64,000 nucleotides of DNA from Tetrahymena elliotti 4EA (GCA_000231825.2 JH720294.1:1711405-1775404), one strand, 5' to 3'; positions 27,301 to 40,840 are shown, counted from the first letter of the stretch. Made by a program: numbers and translations. The notes: generated from the letters alone by a model not told the origin.

Positions 27301-30300
27301 TTCTATCAAACTCTGCATAAGCTATTTATTATTTTTTATATTAGATAATATTTTGATTTTTTTAAAAATTTACCTGAAGAGCTGGGGAATTTAGGTTGGA
27401 GAGCAAGAGGAAGGTTTTTGGTGAACTTGTAATATCTTTCATCAACGAAGACTTATTGCTTTTCTTTTGCAGCTCTTCTCATTTCAATAGCTTCAAGAAT
27501 GGCATCATCTTATTTTATGTCTTTAAGAGCTTAGTCCATAACTCTTTGACGAATTTCTTAGCAACCGATGTCAATGTTATCACTAACTACTTTATTAACA
27601 ATTTGGTCTTTTTCATTAGGATTTAATTCATTCACCTTTTCTAAATTGGTTTTTAAGTGAGTTTGGAAGCTTGATCTGAGGGGATCTTTGCAAGTAATTA
27701 AAGCAAGACAGCCAGAAAGCTTTTATACCATATTGGAGATACCATTTATGAGATTGTTCTCATCAGGATCAGTGCAGTGATCTTTTAAGACCAATTCACG
27801 AGTAGTGACTAAAGCGATTGTAACGCTACGAGAAATGACTGGTTGAATTATTTCCATGATAGCTTCATCTAATGATTAGAAAACTGCTTATTTTAAATTA
27901 AAGTTTTAGATATTGCACAAATTGCGAAGATCATCAGTAATAATAAGTCTATCACGAATGCAGCTAGAAACAATAGTAGTAGGTTATGGAGCTGGTTTAG
28001 CTTCCTTTTTACTTTCTTGCAAGTAATATCTAAAGTAGGTGCATGGTTCTAAACTGTTTACATCAATCTATAAATTAGAGAACAACTAATTGATTTAATG
28101 CTTAACAGTTTCCTTTTGAACTACATTTTTGAATTCTTCTAAAAGAGAAAGAATACGCTTGACCCAACGATTAGTTTAAGGATTAAATATCTTTGATTCT
28201 TTGCAGCATAAGAGAATATTGATTACTATTGGAATAATTACATCAATTTTGTTAGGATAAGAACTGATGATCAAAGCCTTGATATTCAAATATTTTGAGT
28301 TGATTGGTTTATTACGGTTCAATGTGAACATACCAATCCAATGAGCAAGATTCTTAAGGGTTGTAATACGAATAGAAGCATGAATCTAAGCTTCTGACAA
28401 CAAGAGCTTGTGTAAAAGTAACAATGAATCCTTGATTATATAAGTAAATAGCTTAGGCTTATCTAATCTCTCACAAAGCTTTGTATAAAGCAAGACATTT
28501 ATCTCTGATTTCAATGTTGCTCTTTAAGTCACAAGATGTCTAGCAAACCATCTCTAAAAATTCTCATTTTCAGCATAGTTTCTGAAATCATTTTGGTGTT
28601 TTTCAATGTTTCCATCAGACAAATTGTTCAAAGCAAAATTAACTCTCATCTTTATGTTATCTTCAATCTAAAGGGAGTTTTCATATTCTAAAATCTCATT
28701 AATAGATTTAGAAACATAGATTTACTACTCTCCATCAGTAAAAATAGGTCTTTAAACAAATCCAACGCCTCCCTAGTATGGTCTAGCTTTTAGAACTATT
28801 TCCTCAGTATTATTATTGTTGTTATACAAACCTTAATCATACATTCCAATAGAAGGATCTTAAAATCTAATCTATTGGTTCATAGGATTTTCAAACACCA
28901 TCTTTGGTTAATTTTGAGTTAAATTGCTTAAAGGGAAAACTGAAGATCCTGCATTAAGCATCTTTTTCATCTTACCCTTATTCTAAGTAGTATTATCAGA
29001 GGGTTGCTTTTCTTCACCAAGGCTTGCATTTTAAGTAGAAGGATTTCTAGGCTAATTGTTAATATCATTATTAGATTTAGCTTCTTGTTCTTATTGCTAT
29101 TTGGCTTAAGCACTTGCTTCTTGTTATTATTACTACTATTATTGAAGGTTTTACTGTTATTATTGAGCTGATAATTGATCAAATTGACCAACTGCAGAAC
29201 CAACAGCAGCTGCTTGATTCTAAGTTTATTAATTATTTTATGATTATGAAGGATAAGTATTGTTTTCAGTTGAGTTTCTTTCATCTTTAGCATCCTTAAT
29301 CTTTAAAATTTTCTTTTATTTTTCTGGTTGAGTTACTGCCTATTGTGATGCAGCTGGTTTATTTGCTTCATTCTTGAGGGCTTCTACTCTCTGTTTAAGT
29401 TAGTCTATTTGTTTGTTTGTAACACTAATTTAGACCTTCTTCTCATTCATCAACTTAATTAAAATATTAAAAATTAAAAAAACTTTCAAACAATAAATTT
29501 CTATTTACATTGTAAATATTTATAAGGAGTTGAGGATTTTGTTCAGAAAGGTGGCAAGAAGGATCAAAAAGAGCATTTACGAAGTTAGGGAATTCATGAA
29601 GACGATCTTTCATTGCTTCAATAGCTTTAACTGCTTAATCAACCTATCTTTGTGTCTTTTTAGAAGATTCCAAAATTTATTCAAGCATTATACCCAATGG
29701 TTTCTAGTTAACTAGTCTATTTTATACAAATAATTTTCATTAATTAAATTCAAAATAATTGTTAAATGAATAAAATTTCTAGCATTACTCTTTAAGTTTT
29801 CAAAAAAATGAAAAGATTTATTTAAAATATTCAAATGAAAAAATTACTGTGCATTTATGATGCTTCCTTGAAGTTGTCCTGTGAGAAGGAGTTCTGGGAT
29901 AGGGTATTATTAATGGTATTTGGCTTCTTCTATTAAACTGGTGATCATACATGCAAAGACTTCTCTATCTTCTGAGTTGTTAGAATTCATTAACTATTTC
30001 AAGTTTGCAATCATTTCTTCAATAGTAATTTCTCTTACATAAAATCTTTAGAAATTGTAATTAGCTTTCTTTTCTGTTGCTTGGCCTGGTGAATCCTAAG
30101 TTCCACTTAATTAGGGGAAGTATGTTAACACTTCTTTGTATTATTCTTGCAATTTATAACGATTCTTGCTTGTAAGTTTTTCAGGAAATTGCTCTAATAA
30201 AAGAGATTCAAAAATGATTGTAAGAAGTTCAATTGTGAGTTAAGCCTTTTCTAAAACTCCTTCATATTATTGTTGATTACTACCATTATTTATCCTTGAG

Positions 30301-33300
30301 TTTATTTCTTTGATAGGAATAATTACATTGTCTTCAATGTATGCAAGAAGAGCATTTACAAAGGGATCACCAACAGTCTTAACACGTTCGTTAAGCCATT
30401 AATCAAAGTGGAGGAATTCTCTCTTACCAGCCAAAATACCAAGTGAGACAGAGAAAGCATAATTATTGCTGTTGGTTAAAGCTATTAAAGAATCTTTAAG
30501 ATATTAAGAAATATCAAGAACTCTAGATAAATTTAAAGAAGTATTCTCCTTTTTGTTTTCTTTTCTATAGAGTTCACTGATAGCAGAAATAAGCAAATCT
30601 TCTCTATTCTTCCATATAGCTTCTAAGATAGCAACAGAATTTATGTGATTAGACAAATAATTAGGGAATAGCTGACTGAAGACTTCATCTAACAAATTAG
30701 CACCTTTCTTAGGATGCAATTAAGAAAGAGCAACAATCAAAATATCAGGATACTTTGCTATGGGAACTTCAAATAATTCATGTACAGCCATATAATTATC
30801 TCCTTCACTAATTTCACATAATAAATCAAGGAAATCTAAGCAAGCCCAGAATTACATAGGAGAAGGAAGCTAGTTGTATTTATACTATGGATTGAATTCT
30901 AAATTCATAGGATTCTTTTGAATTTCATTCCATCTAACAAGTTCAGAAGAACCAACAGCTAGCATATTCTTCAAAAATAAGGCTTGACTTCTAATATTCT
31001 TCCAAGGCTTAAGTAACAAGTATGCTGGCATCTAAAATGGAGCCTTCTTATGAATTAATTACATATTCACAAAGAATTGTTTAAAAGATTTTTCATCCTT
31101 TAATTTCAAATTAGGTCTGTCTATCTCCACCAATACAGAAACCCACTTTTTATTATTTAATTATTTTTAAATTATAAAACAAATCAAAATAAAACTAAAA
31201 ATAGTTTCAATTTTCAAATAAAGCAAATATTTTTATTTTAATTCAATTTATATTAAAAAAGTTAAATAATTAATATTTAAAAATTCATGAGAAATGAACA
31301 CTCAAATATCTTAAATATTTCTCAAATGATTAAATGAAAAAAAATATTCTAATTTGTTTTTCATGTTCAATAAATTTATTTTTTGATCAATCTAATTCAA
31401 ATTGATACTTTATTTAAATTAACCTTTAATTTAATCTTTTCTTGCTAATTTAATCATTGTTATTATTTTTATATTATTTTGGTTCGTGCTCTATTTTTGG
31501 GTAGTTGAATTTATGCTATTATTATCAATTTATGAAAATGCTTCTATTATGAAAGACTATTTGAAAAGTTTTATTTTAGTTTAAAAAAATTACATTTAAC
31601 TCACTGTTTTAAGGGAATATTTTCTTTTAAAGGAATTCAATAAATAATTCAGCATTCCAATCACCTAAGGAATTTTTGTCAGATTACTCTTGGTTAGTGA
31701 AATTGCCCCATTCTTGTTAACCTAAAAATTAAATAAAAGTTAATTAAGTTTTAATATTTAGTTTGAATTTTACTGTTTTTTGATTCAACTTAAAGGATGT
31801 TGTTTGCTAAACGTTGATTAGCTTCTTCACCCAATTAAACAGGGTCTTATGCTATCAATTCAAGACATTGATAGACATCTGAATTAGTCCATTTTGAAAA
31901 TTATTGCAAGCTTCTGACGAAATTATCTATCGAAGATAAAGCACTAGGACCTAAGTCTCTAAGAATGTCTGCTGGTCCAATAATGTGATTGATATCTTCA
32001 GGCTTTGGGTAATTTACTTCTTTATGTAAATCAGGGTCTTGAATTTCTTCACTACCTTAGCTGTTATCATCATCATAGTTATCTCTACCATAAATTAATG
32101 GTTTAATTTCCTTATTTTTGGGATCATTGAGAATTTGCTTTAATTGAACAATTTCTTGAGACATATTCTATTTTTTTATTAAAAAAAGATTATTGTTTTT
32201 GCTTTTTTTATCAAATGTCTAAGCTTTATTAATTATTTGAAATGATAAATACCTTTAATTCTGGATTTTGCAAAACAAACTAGAGTAAAACTACAGGAAG
32301 GTTATTTTGAGGTAAGGCAAGTTAATTTTATTGCTAGACAAAGTCAATTATCTTTTCTCTAAGAAGCTTAACACCTGTAAATTTTGGATTAAAATAAATT
32401 AATTTTATGAATTAAAATAAAAACAAAATAAAAATTATATAGAGTTACCCTATCAAAAAAATGATGAATTTATTTTGAATAAAAATTGAATGAAACCCAA
32501 AAAATAAATATTTATTTGTGAAAATAAAAATATTTGATGTATTTTAGTAAAAAAGGAGGTCGAGATTATTATGAATTTTATTTTCTTGAAATAATTAATA
32601 AAAAAATGAAAAGAGGAAGAACAAGTAAAAATAAATTTGAAATGAATGTATGAATAAATTATCTTATGTTTTTTTCGTTTTATTTCTTGCTAATTAATTT
32701 ATTTAATTGAATTTATACTTATTTGAAATTATTGTATTTGAAAAAATAATACACAGCTAGCTATTCATTTATAAATTAAATAATCAACTCAATTAATTTA
32801 TGTTTGTTTGTTTTTGAGCGAGTGATCAAATGAATGAATATTTCCCCCATACAATATTTATTTCAATTAAATGAGTTATGATGATAATGATAAGTAAATA
32901 AATAAATAAAAAGTGCGCTTACTAAATCAATTAATATTTTTCCTATCTTTTAAACTTAGAGATCACAAAATAAATTAATTAAATGCCTTTTTTACTTTAT
33001 ACACTTTTTCACTTTTTAAATTTTAGCAAGCAAAAACAACATTTCAGTTTTAAATACATTAAGTTTGAAATATTTTTTGCATATTGCAATGAGTGGGAGA
33101 AGCTTGCTAGCTTATTTGATGTTTCATTTAATGAAATTCATAAAGCTATTCTCTTTTTTTTGGAAAATTTATCTAATGCTTATCACTAGAAAAACGAGCT
33201 TCAAATCAATTAAGGATATATAAAATCTGAAAAAAAATTCAACAAAAAGTATGAAGAAAATTACCATCAGATGCTACTGTTTCATTGTTGCAACATGCAA

Positions 33301-34448
33301 AACCTAGGGCTATAAAAAGCTAATCTACAAGATTCATTTTAAGGCACTTGCTGAGTTCTTAAGCATAACTAACCACTGAATTTAGCTGCTTTGTATTGGT
33401 TTAACTTTAAAAACTATTAGGTCCACATATTACTTTAATGAAGACATTGGGCATGAAATCAAGGAAATTTGAGAAGCTATTGCTGAATATTAAATCATGT
33501 AAATGCTAGCTCAAAAACTGACCTTTAACAGTGGTGTGTAAATTTGCCTTATTTTGTGAATTCTGAGAGTTCATATCCAAACTTTCTAAAAGGCATTCTA
33601 ACAAATACTAATTTCCTTCTGATCCTAATTATTGTACTATCTATGAATTTACAAACAAATAAAATTAATAAATCATCATATATTTTATTGCATCAAGCAT
33701 TCACTCACTCAGTAGTAAACAGATTCAATACCCTGCTATCATACCATCCATACCTCTATCCATCAACTCATTCCATTCATTTATCATTTTGCAATAAATC
33801 ATGCTTTCTTTCCTAATCAACTTTGGTCTTTGTTTGTTTATTTGATTGTTTGCTTTATTGCTTTGTTTTAAAAATAACTAAAGAAAGGAGAAATGGGATT
33901 GAATGATAGATAGATTGACTTATTGATTAATCTTTATAGGGGAAATAATGATCCGAAAAAAAATTTATAATATCCTTAAAGATTAGAATAGTAGCTAAGA
34001 TATATAAATTTTTTTTTTTTTGAGTTATATTTAAAGTCAGTGTATTTTCTACTTCCAAAAACCAAAAAACAAAGATAAATGGAAATACAGTCTGCCACTC
34101 TTCCCTCCCAAAGAGGTTAGCAGAACATGAAAGACATATAATGATTTGAAAAGATGGAAGATAGAAGCAATTGCAAAAGAGATCTATTAGAACTACTATG
34201 TTATTAGAGTGAATGCTTCCTAAAATAAATGAAAATAAATTGGTTGATAGATAGATATTTACATTCATAATGTCGTTCCTCTATGCTCTAAGAATCTTCT
34301 TGTTATTGAGCTAAGCAACCCAATTCTTAATCTAAATGAATTAAGGAAGGTTGGGAGATACAACGTTTCCTTAACCCTATTGCTGATTGGTATTTCCGCT
34401 TCTGTTGAGGAACTGGTTAGCTTGGCTCTAACCCAGTTCTTTCTTCAT
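24377..34448 (-). CDS. NOT1: CCR4-NOT complex scaffold subunit NOT1
   Basis: Predicted 2437 aa in 15 exons: 34263-34448, 33265-33640, 32253-32374, 31774-32167, 31594-31721, 29848-31145, 29509-29716, 27374-29453, 27235-27321, 26839-27179, 26264-26736, 25780-26182, 25434-25721, 25200-25371 and 24377-25134. All phases agree. NOT1 is the cytoplasmic scaffold holding CAF1/CCR4 deadenylases and NOT2/3/9. Seen: N-terminal HEAT region (LRAQRNDIMN, NQYLLECLLESLD, GDNYMAVHELFEVP, PDILIVALSQ); a Gln-rich linker (~990-1030); the CAF1-binding MIF4G start (WFARHLVTQRATLKSEIN, ~1202); the DUF3819/CAF40-binding block (IIQPVISRSVTIAL, ~1425); and the C-terminal NOT module (QRPFFRIFFNLIYD ~1964; PGFAFSWLELISNRYFMP; RILLVLLHDWPDFL; HPWGIIYTFIEIIK ~2317). 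Length is close to the ~2370 aa of animal orthologs. A ~90-residue Gln-rich tail extends past the usual C-terminus. Confidence 0.97.
32375..33264 (-). other. 890-nt second intron of NOT1
   Basis: It has GT..AG ends and splits codon GAT/G|GT in phase 1 between ...NNETVASD and GVKLLREKIIDF, which is continuous in NOT1 homologs. It is far longer than most introns here. Inside, 32983-33190 is less AT-rich and coding-like on the + strand. Confidence 0.8.
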
Positions 34449-36378
34449 CTTATTATAGTTTTTTTAATTGACTGTACTTTATTAATATGTATTTATAGTA
34501 ATTCCTTTTTGATTATTATTATATTTTTCTAAGTAATTTGGTAATCACTCTTCTTTCTTTTGATTCTTTAAAATAGCAGTAGAGTAGTAGATGATGATGA
34601 GATAGATCTCTGTTTTTTCTTTATTTATTTCTTTCTTTGTTTTTTGTTTTTTTTGATTGTTTGCTTCTTTCTTTGTTTATTTGCTTATACTTCTTCCTTT
34701 TTCTTTCTTTTTATTTATTTTTAATTAATTTTTCTTCTTCTTTTTTTCACTTCCTTTTTCTTTAAATCTCTAAGTGTTATTTTTATTTTATTTTTAATTA
34801 GTTTTTTATTTCTTTTCCTCTCCTTATCTCATTGATATTCTCCGCAATATATAACATAATAACACTCATTGGCTCACTTGCTGCATACTTCGTGGTCTTC
34901 AAATCTTATACATTTTAATTTATTATTTATTTGTTTAATTTGTAAGTCTTTCTATTTATTTATCTATCTATCTAATCAAATATTTTTCTATACGAATAAA
35001 TCTTTTTTTGCTCATTAGCTTGTTTTTTTGTTTTCGGCATAATACATATATTAAAAATAGTTTATTAACTATTCACTATCCATTTATTCATACATTTTTT
35101 AATATTTTTTAAAACATTTACAAAAAAATTTTTAAGAATAAATTTATTCAAAATTGACTAAAAATATTTATTTTTGTAAAAGAAAATTAATTATTTATGA
35201 AACTTAAATTTAAGTTTCTTTTTTCAGTCATTCAATCACCACGAACTTGCTCTAATTTCATTTTTAAAAAAGCTCTAAATTTTTTAATAAATTCGATTCA
35301 ATTAATTTTTTGAAATATCATATAGAATATAAGCTAATTTTTGCATTTATTTGGTTACACAATATTACAAAACAAATTTTTTACTATTTTTAAATTATTA
35401 TTTAATAATAATAAGTTTTTTGCATTTATTAAATATCCACTTTTCATTTAATTAAATTCTATCAATCAATATCCACTTTATGCATTTATCAATTTAATTA
35501 AATATTTCATATTCTTTAAACATAAAAAGAGTTCTTTGATAATCAATTAAAATTCAATAAAATTTTGTATTTTACTTAATAAAGAAGACACTGAAAGAAA
35601 GTATGAAAAAAGACCATCTTTTTTATAAACTATGTTTAATATTTTTATTTTCAAAAAACTTTTTTAAAATATTTACTTGGTATCTATAATTGACCGTGTT
35701 AGTTAATATAAATAAACCCAATGTTGTTTAATAGGGATCTAAAATACTATTTATAAGTATATATTTAAGCTCTATATATCTAAGAGTTAATATTACAAAA
35801 AATTTGAAAGAATGAAATCAATTGAATTTATTGATTAAATATATAATGGATAATTTAAAATTAAAAAAAATATTTTATTCATCAAAAACAAAGATTTTAA
35901 AGAATTGATTGAAAGAATTTTAAAATATTTTCAAAAAATTTTTGGAAATAAAATAAAAATTTTAATGGAGAAAGAATTGAAATATTCAAAATTAATATGA
36001 AAATTAAATGATTTTTAGAATAGATTAAATTAAATAAAAAATATGAGAAAAGGTTTTTGTGTATGATAGAAATATTTGAAATTTAAAATTGAATAAAGAT
36101 ACGGAGAATTTATCAAAAGATATTAAATGGAATAAGCTTTTTGTTGATAAGATAAATAGAAAAGAAATACCTAACTGATTTGTATAAAATTTGAATTTAA
36201 TTTTACAAAATCGAGATGAAAAATTAATTAATCAATTAATAATTAGATTTGCTTTATTAAGATAAGAGAAGAAGTTGATTGGGAAAAAAAATAAGAAAAA
36301 TAAAGAAAGAGAGGAAATCTTTTTTCTTATTTTATAATTTTTAATTAAACTTTTTATTTCACTCTCTTTTTTTTCAAG
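34449..36378. other. Intergenic upstream of NOT1
   Basis: 34600-34840 is a long pyrimidine tract on the + strand, so the NOT1 leader is purine/A-rich, as is usual for 5' leaders in this window. The rest is AT-rich with no sustained frame. Around 34865-34915 a short stretch is less AT-rich, but I cannot name it. Confidence 0.6.
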
Positions 36379-36699
36379 TCATAAAAGAATATGAAAAAAC
36401 CAAAAGAGAGATCCTGCATCCCGATTTGGTGGCTTAGGATCACTAAAATGAGGACTGAAATCACATTACACGTACAACCTTAAAACAAATCTATGAAAGA
36501 CACAAGAGTGGATTAGCTCAAAAACATCTTTAGATCTCTTTTTTTATTTTTTAGGATAAGAATCTATGCCTCCATATTATATTTCAATGATGAGGGGTTT
36601 TACTTTTATGCTAGAAATATAATATGTCCAAAGAGGTATAGAGGGCGATCCAAAAACTCTACATTGTAAAAACATTTTTTGTTGTTTTAAAATAAACAT
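36379..36699 (-). CDS. Hypothetical ORF, 106 aa
   Basis: An ATG at 36699 opens a TGA-free frame ending at 36379. It contains segments of ordinary-looking protein composition such as LIIEIQYGGIDSYPKK, VFELIHSCVFHRF and FSPHFSDPKPPNRDAGSL. Base composition is less AT-rich than the surroundings, and it includes the rare codons CGG and TCG. A chance frame of this length is possible where TGA is the only stop. It sits at the left edge of an island of other broken coding-like segments and might be a remnant of the same origin. No family was recognised. Confidence 0.3.
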
Positions 36700-36767
36700 T
36701 TTAAGAGAAAATAAAATAATATTTGCTTTTGTATCATCTACCTTTTATCTTCTCTCTCTATTTAGAA

Positions 36768-39045
36768 TGTCAATCTATCAGTTCAATCATCTAAATAAAT
36801 CATTTTATAAAAGGCAATCTATGTTGCTCATCTAGATGCTCATAAGCAATATGGAGTATAAACTAAATAAAAGCATCAGATCGACGCCTCTTTTGACAAA
36901 TGACAAGACCAGACAAGACAAATGGACACAATACATTTCAAGAAATTGAAAAATGAGTTTGAAACTTAAGGAGATTTTAAATTTTGTTTTTCTCCTTATA
37001 AACATAAATAAAAAAAATAATAGTGCAAATAAATGGTGGGAATGAATTGTTTAGTCTGAAACTTTAAAATGAGTGGTTTAAGTGTTTTTCCTCCTTCCAA
37101 AAAAGAAAAAGAATTTTTAGTGCCATTTCAGGGTGTTCCAAAATTGTGGGGATTGATTTCTAAAGAAGATCTTAAAAGATAAGAGAGAATCTAGATTAAC
37201 TGAATTTTTAGCTGCAGAATGGAAGAGCGAACTCTTGAAATTTCTAATTGAAGCTGTGGATGATCTTAAATTTTGCAGAAGACATGTTATTAATCTGTTC
37301 ATTCATCTTTGCTTAACAATTTTATAGTTACTAGCTGAAGCAGGATAAAGACTCTTAGTGATTTGATTGAAGTAAATGCTAACATGATAAACGATATCTT
37401 TGGATACAAGTACGCGCCAAAACAGATTTTGAAAGAAAAGATTGAAAAATGAATGAGAAAAAGGAAAATGAGAATTTCTAATAGAAAATTGATGGAATTG
37501 AGAAATTTATTATATTCAATGAATGACTAAGTGATTTTTGAGCTGATGAAATGAGAGATGATTAAACAATCGATTTGATAAAGATTGACGAAAAAAGGCT
37601 TTTCTAAGGTACTGAAGCTGTCTAAACGCAAACTTTTACAAAGACAAATTCTGAAAAAATCTTTACTCAGTGAACTCTTCAGAGAAAATTGGCAATTTTT
37701 GCAATTTATTATGAATATTTAATGACCTTGGTTGTTAGGAAGTGGCATACTGGATGGGAGGAAAACCAGACTGAAAGAGTGAGAATCTATGTAGCTTTTC
37801 CAAGTGATTTGAATATGAATAATAAATTAAGAATTTTGACTCTACTGAAGGAGAGAGTAAAGATGGAGTTTGTAGTAAGAGCAAGCCCAGCCGAACTGAT
37901 TTCTGTTCAATGAGGTGCTAAATGAATTGCCTTTTAGTCGATCATGTCCCATTTAGTGAATTCTTTGCTTGCGGTTAGTTTATTTTATCAAAGTAAATTT
38001 GTTTAAGAATCAATCTCATTGGCTCAAATATTGAAGAATGGAAAAATCTCAAAAGAAGTTAATCAGCTTAAAAGGACTTTCAAAATAATTTCCCAATCTC
38101 TTTCTAAATCTAAGTATTTCTTAACTGTGTGTCAGAAACGAAAAAGATAGAACTCAATCTGCTAAAATTGTAAAGTAACAGAGAATATGATCTTGTCATT
38201 AGCTTAAAGATCGCTTTTTAGATTACTTTTTCATTAAAAATGCTCTGCTTCTCAATTCATTTTTGTAAGAGGAAAAGAGCTTGGAAATGTTAATTATATC
38301 TGTGAAATATAATTAGAATGAGTTAAAGTCTATTAACCAGTAGCATCAATCAAAGAGAAGAAGATTTATTCAAGTAGTAAGCTACGTAGCTCTAAAAGTC
38401 TAATGCTTAAAATGAAGAAATGATTTCCAGTTTTAGAAACAAATATGAAAGTAGTGAATTCTATCTAATGCTAAAATATTTCAGTAAAAGAATCTATGAT
38501 ACTCTAAAACTTATCTTAAGTAAAAAGATCCTCTTACTATCTGGTAAGATTTTTCTTTGAATTTTTTTTTGAAATTTCTTTTTTCATTTTTTCTTGTTGA
38601 TTCTTTTTGTTTTGGAAAATGCCTAAGTTAGGATTTTTGGCGGATTTAAAGTTTTTGTTTTCAGCTGAAAATGTTTTAATTTTTGCCTAATTTGCCGCCT
38701 TTTTTTCTATTGGAGAGAGCTAGAAGAGAATCGACTTGCCAAAGTTGATTAATAAAGAAAAGTGATATCTTTTAAACCTTTTGTTTTGCTATGTTCTTCT
38801 TTGTTATGGATATGATTCTTTAATTGGAGTTTTTTTGATAGATATTTCTTTACTTGCCAAGGAGAAGTATACAGACAGAGGTGAATTCTCACTCATTATA
38901 TGCATTTGATTCATTCATTAGCTTAGAATCATCAAGATAAAGATTGCAGAAGACTCTGTGTACTAAGACTAAAGAAAGAGCTCAATCTAAATATTGATTG
39001 ATTAGTAACTAAATGGCAGATTTATTAGCTAAGAAATTAGATAAA
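36768..39045 (+). pseudogene. Coding-like island with many frameshifts
   Basis: Sequence with coding-like composition on the + strand, broken into short frames. Seen in order: a 63-codon frame from 36768; an ATG frame at 37069 (MSGLSVFPPSKKEKEF, then FQGVPKLWGLISKEDLKR), which shifts into a frame with EFLAAEWKSELLKFLIEAVD and shifts again into SDLIEVNANMINDIFGYK. Later, KVLKLSKRKLLQRQILKK shifts to a frame with MTLVVRKWHTGWEENQTERV. One frame is open from 37922 to 38560 except for a single TGA at 38303; its last part (REEDLFKQQATQLQKSNAQ) looks like coiled coil. Near 39010-39045 NQMADLLAKKLDK, just before a TGA, resembles the C-terminal helix of RNase H domains in retroelements. A decayed gene or transposon is the simplest reading. 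I could not identify the parent protein. Confidence 0.4.
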
Positions 39046-40130
39046 TGAGTCTTGTCTATCCATTAAAGTAAACTATTAAAGATGTGCAAATCATTTAGCT
39101 TCACATCTCTCCTCAAATAGTTCTTTAAATTTGCTCATAGTCTGCTCTTATATTTTAATTAAGATTTTTTAATAAGATTCCAGCGCTTTTATTCTTTAGA
39201 TTAAAAGTTGTAAGAATTAATTAGAAAATAAAAAATTAAAATAAAAGATGACTTCTCAACAAGTCTACTAATACTTTCTTAACGTATAAACTTCATAGCT
39301 TGCAAAGAAAGGAAAATAGACTCAAAGAAAGAAAAATCAACAACTAAAATAAACTCCCTCAAAGAAAAAATGCAAACAAAGAACGAATCAGTAGTCAAAA
39401 CCAAAATCTCTTCAAATCATCTCTAAATGAAAAAAATAAAAAAATAAAATGTAAAAAATAAAAATCCGCTATTATTTTATATCCCCCTTGCAGCTATTGA
39501 TTTAGCTTTCTTTTTTTCTTTTTTATTATTATTAATTAACAGGTACTAAAAATATAAATCTCTCTCTCTCTAAATCTAAGCTAAATACTAAATCCTCTGC
39601 AAAGAAAAATGAATCAATAATTCTCTTTAAGGGCTACAGGGAAGCGGCGTTCGGCGAAGTTGAGTATAAGCATCAATGTGAGAATTCTTGAGAGCTATTA
39701 AAATAAGTACTCTAATTGCATGAAAGTGTAGAATTCAAAGGTTAATGCCTTTTTTTTCACAAACATAATCTTAAAATAGTAGTCAAAAGTGGCTCTCTAA
39801 AGAAAGTTTCCTAGATGCGTTTGAAACCCTCCCGTTACTTAGGTTCTATGGAAAAAGTGTAGTCCTATCCCAGGAGTATATGGCGCAAGAGAATCAGTAA
39901 TAGACTAAGACAAAACCTCTACAGTCTTCAGTCAAATCCTCTAATATTACTCTTCCTCTTAGTTAACTAAAATCCCTAACTCAGTCAGTCAAGTGAATAG
40001 AAAATACTTGAGATCTACCTAACCTTTGAGCTATTGATTGAAAAGAGAAACTGATGAGTTAGAAGAAGACGCCACTATGCCTTGATCGGGATGAATTCTT
40101 TATTTGGGACGGAGTAGAGCAATGTCAAAA
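39046..40130 (+). other. Unassigned, overlapping open frames
   Basis: Starting near 39609 (MNQQFSLRATGKRRSAKLS) the + strand has a 71-codon frame using rare codons CGG, CGT, TCG and GCG. It overlaps two other long open frames (for example VVLSQEYMAQENQQQ, and one ending FELLIEKRN) up to about 40040. All three frames are open over part of the stretch, so coding cannot be assigned. The composition is richer in G and C than normal intergenic DNA here. A structured RNA or a decayed coding sequence are both possible. Confidence 0.3.
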
Positions 40131-40137
40131 CATTTTA

Positions 40138-40252
40138 ACTCATTATTTATTTAATTGGCCTTAATAAAAATAAGTTTTTAATACCCGTGAAACACTGCGA
40201 CCGAATCCACGATTTTAACCTAATAGGCCAATTAATTAATAAAGTAATGAGT
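40138..40252. repeat. Large hairpin H1
   Basis: The left arm 40138-40160 (starts ACTCATTATTTATT, ends AATTGGCC) is complementary, with small bulges, to the right arm 40226-40252 (GGCCAATTAATTAAT...TAATGAGT). The 65-nt loop contains AAGTTTTTAA, then ACACTGCGA and GAATCCAC. Confidence 0.6.
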
Positions 40253-40379
40253 CTAAATGAAACCAGCGCTCACTTTTCAGCCCAAACTTTTTTTTTATGA
40301 TTTTTTTTAGTTTTGAAGAAAAAAAATCACTAGTTTTTTAATTGTCTTTCCAAATTTCTCTCGATATACAAGTTTTTAA

Positions 40380-40840
40380 AAGGAAATTAGTTTTTTAATC
40401 CACACCATTCATTCACATCCAAAATATTTTTAATTATTTTCTAAATTTTTATATGCAAACCAAGTAATTTTTAAAAGCCACACATACAAACATTTTTAAA
40501 GCCACTAAAATAATTTTCAATCAATTTTAATAAAAGCCACTATTTTACTAATTTTCTCATAAAGCCACTTCTAATTTTCACTTAATAGCAATTTATTTTA
40601 CAAGATAGATACATAGATAATTTTTCAAATAAGCACAACTAATTCACAATAGCAATTAATTTTACAGCAAAAATAATACAAGCTATTTTAAAGCAATCTC
40701 AATTTTAATTTTTCATAAGAAATATTTTTTAAAAGCCATCAATTTCATAATAAAATGCCATACAATTTTAATAAAAAATGCCATAAACAAATTTTAAACG
40801 ATATTTTTAAAGTCCTCTGCCATATAAAAATAAAAAATAA
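40380..40840 (+). repeat. GCCA-motif array in C-skewed DNA
   Basis: About eight irregularly spaced copies of AAAGCCAC, AAAGCCAT or AAATGCCAT occur between 40475 and 40825, in DNA where C clearly exceeds G on the + strand. AGTTTTTTAATCCACACC at 40388 resembles the loop of the flanking hairpins. Confidence 0.45.

Noticed and set aside
33927..34268. Minus-strand frame within NOT1 intron 1
   Set aside because: It lies between exon 1 and the acceptor at 33641, is low complexity, and NOT1 homology joins the exons on either side.
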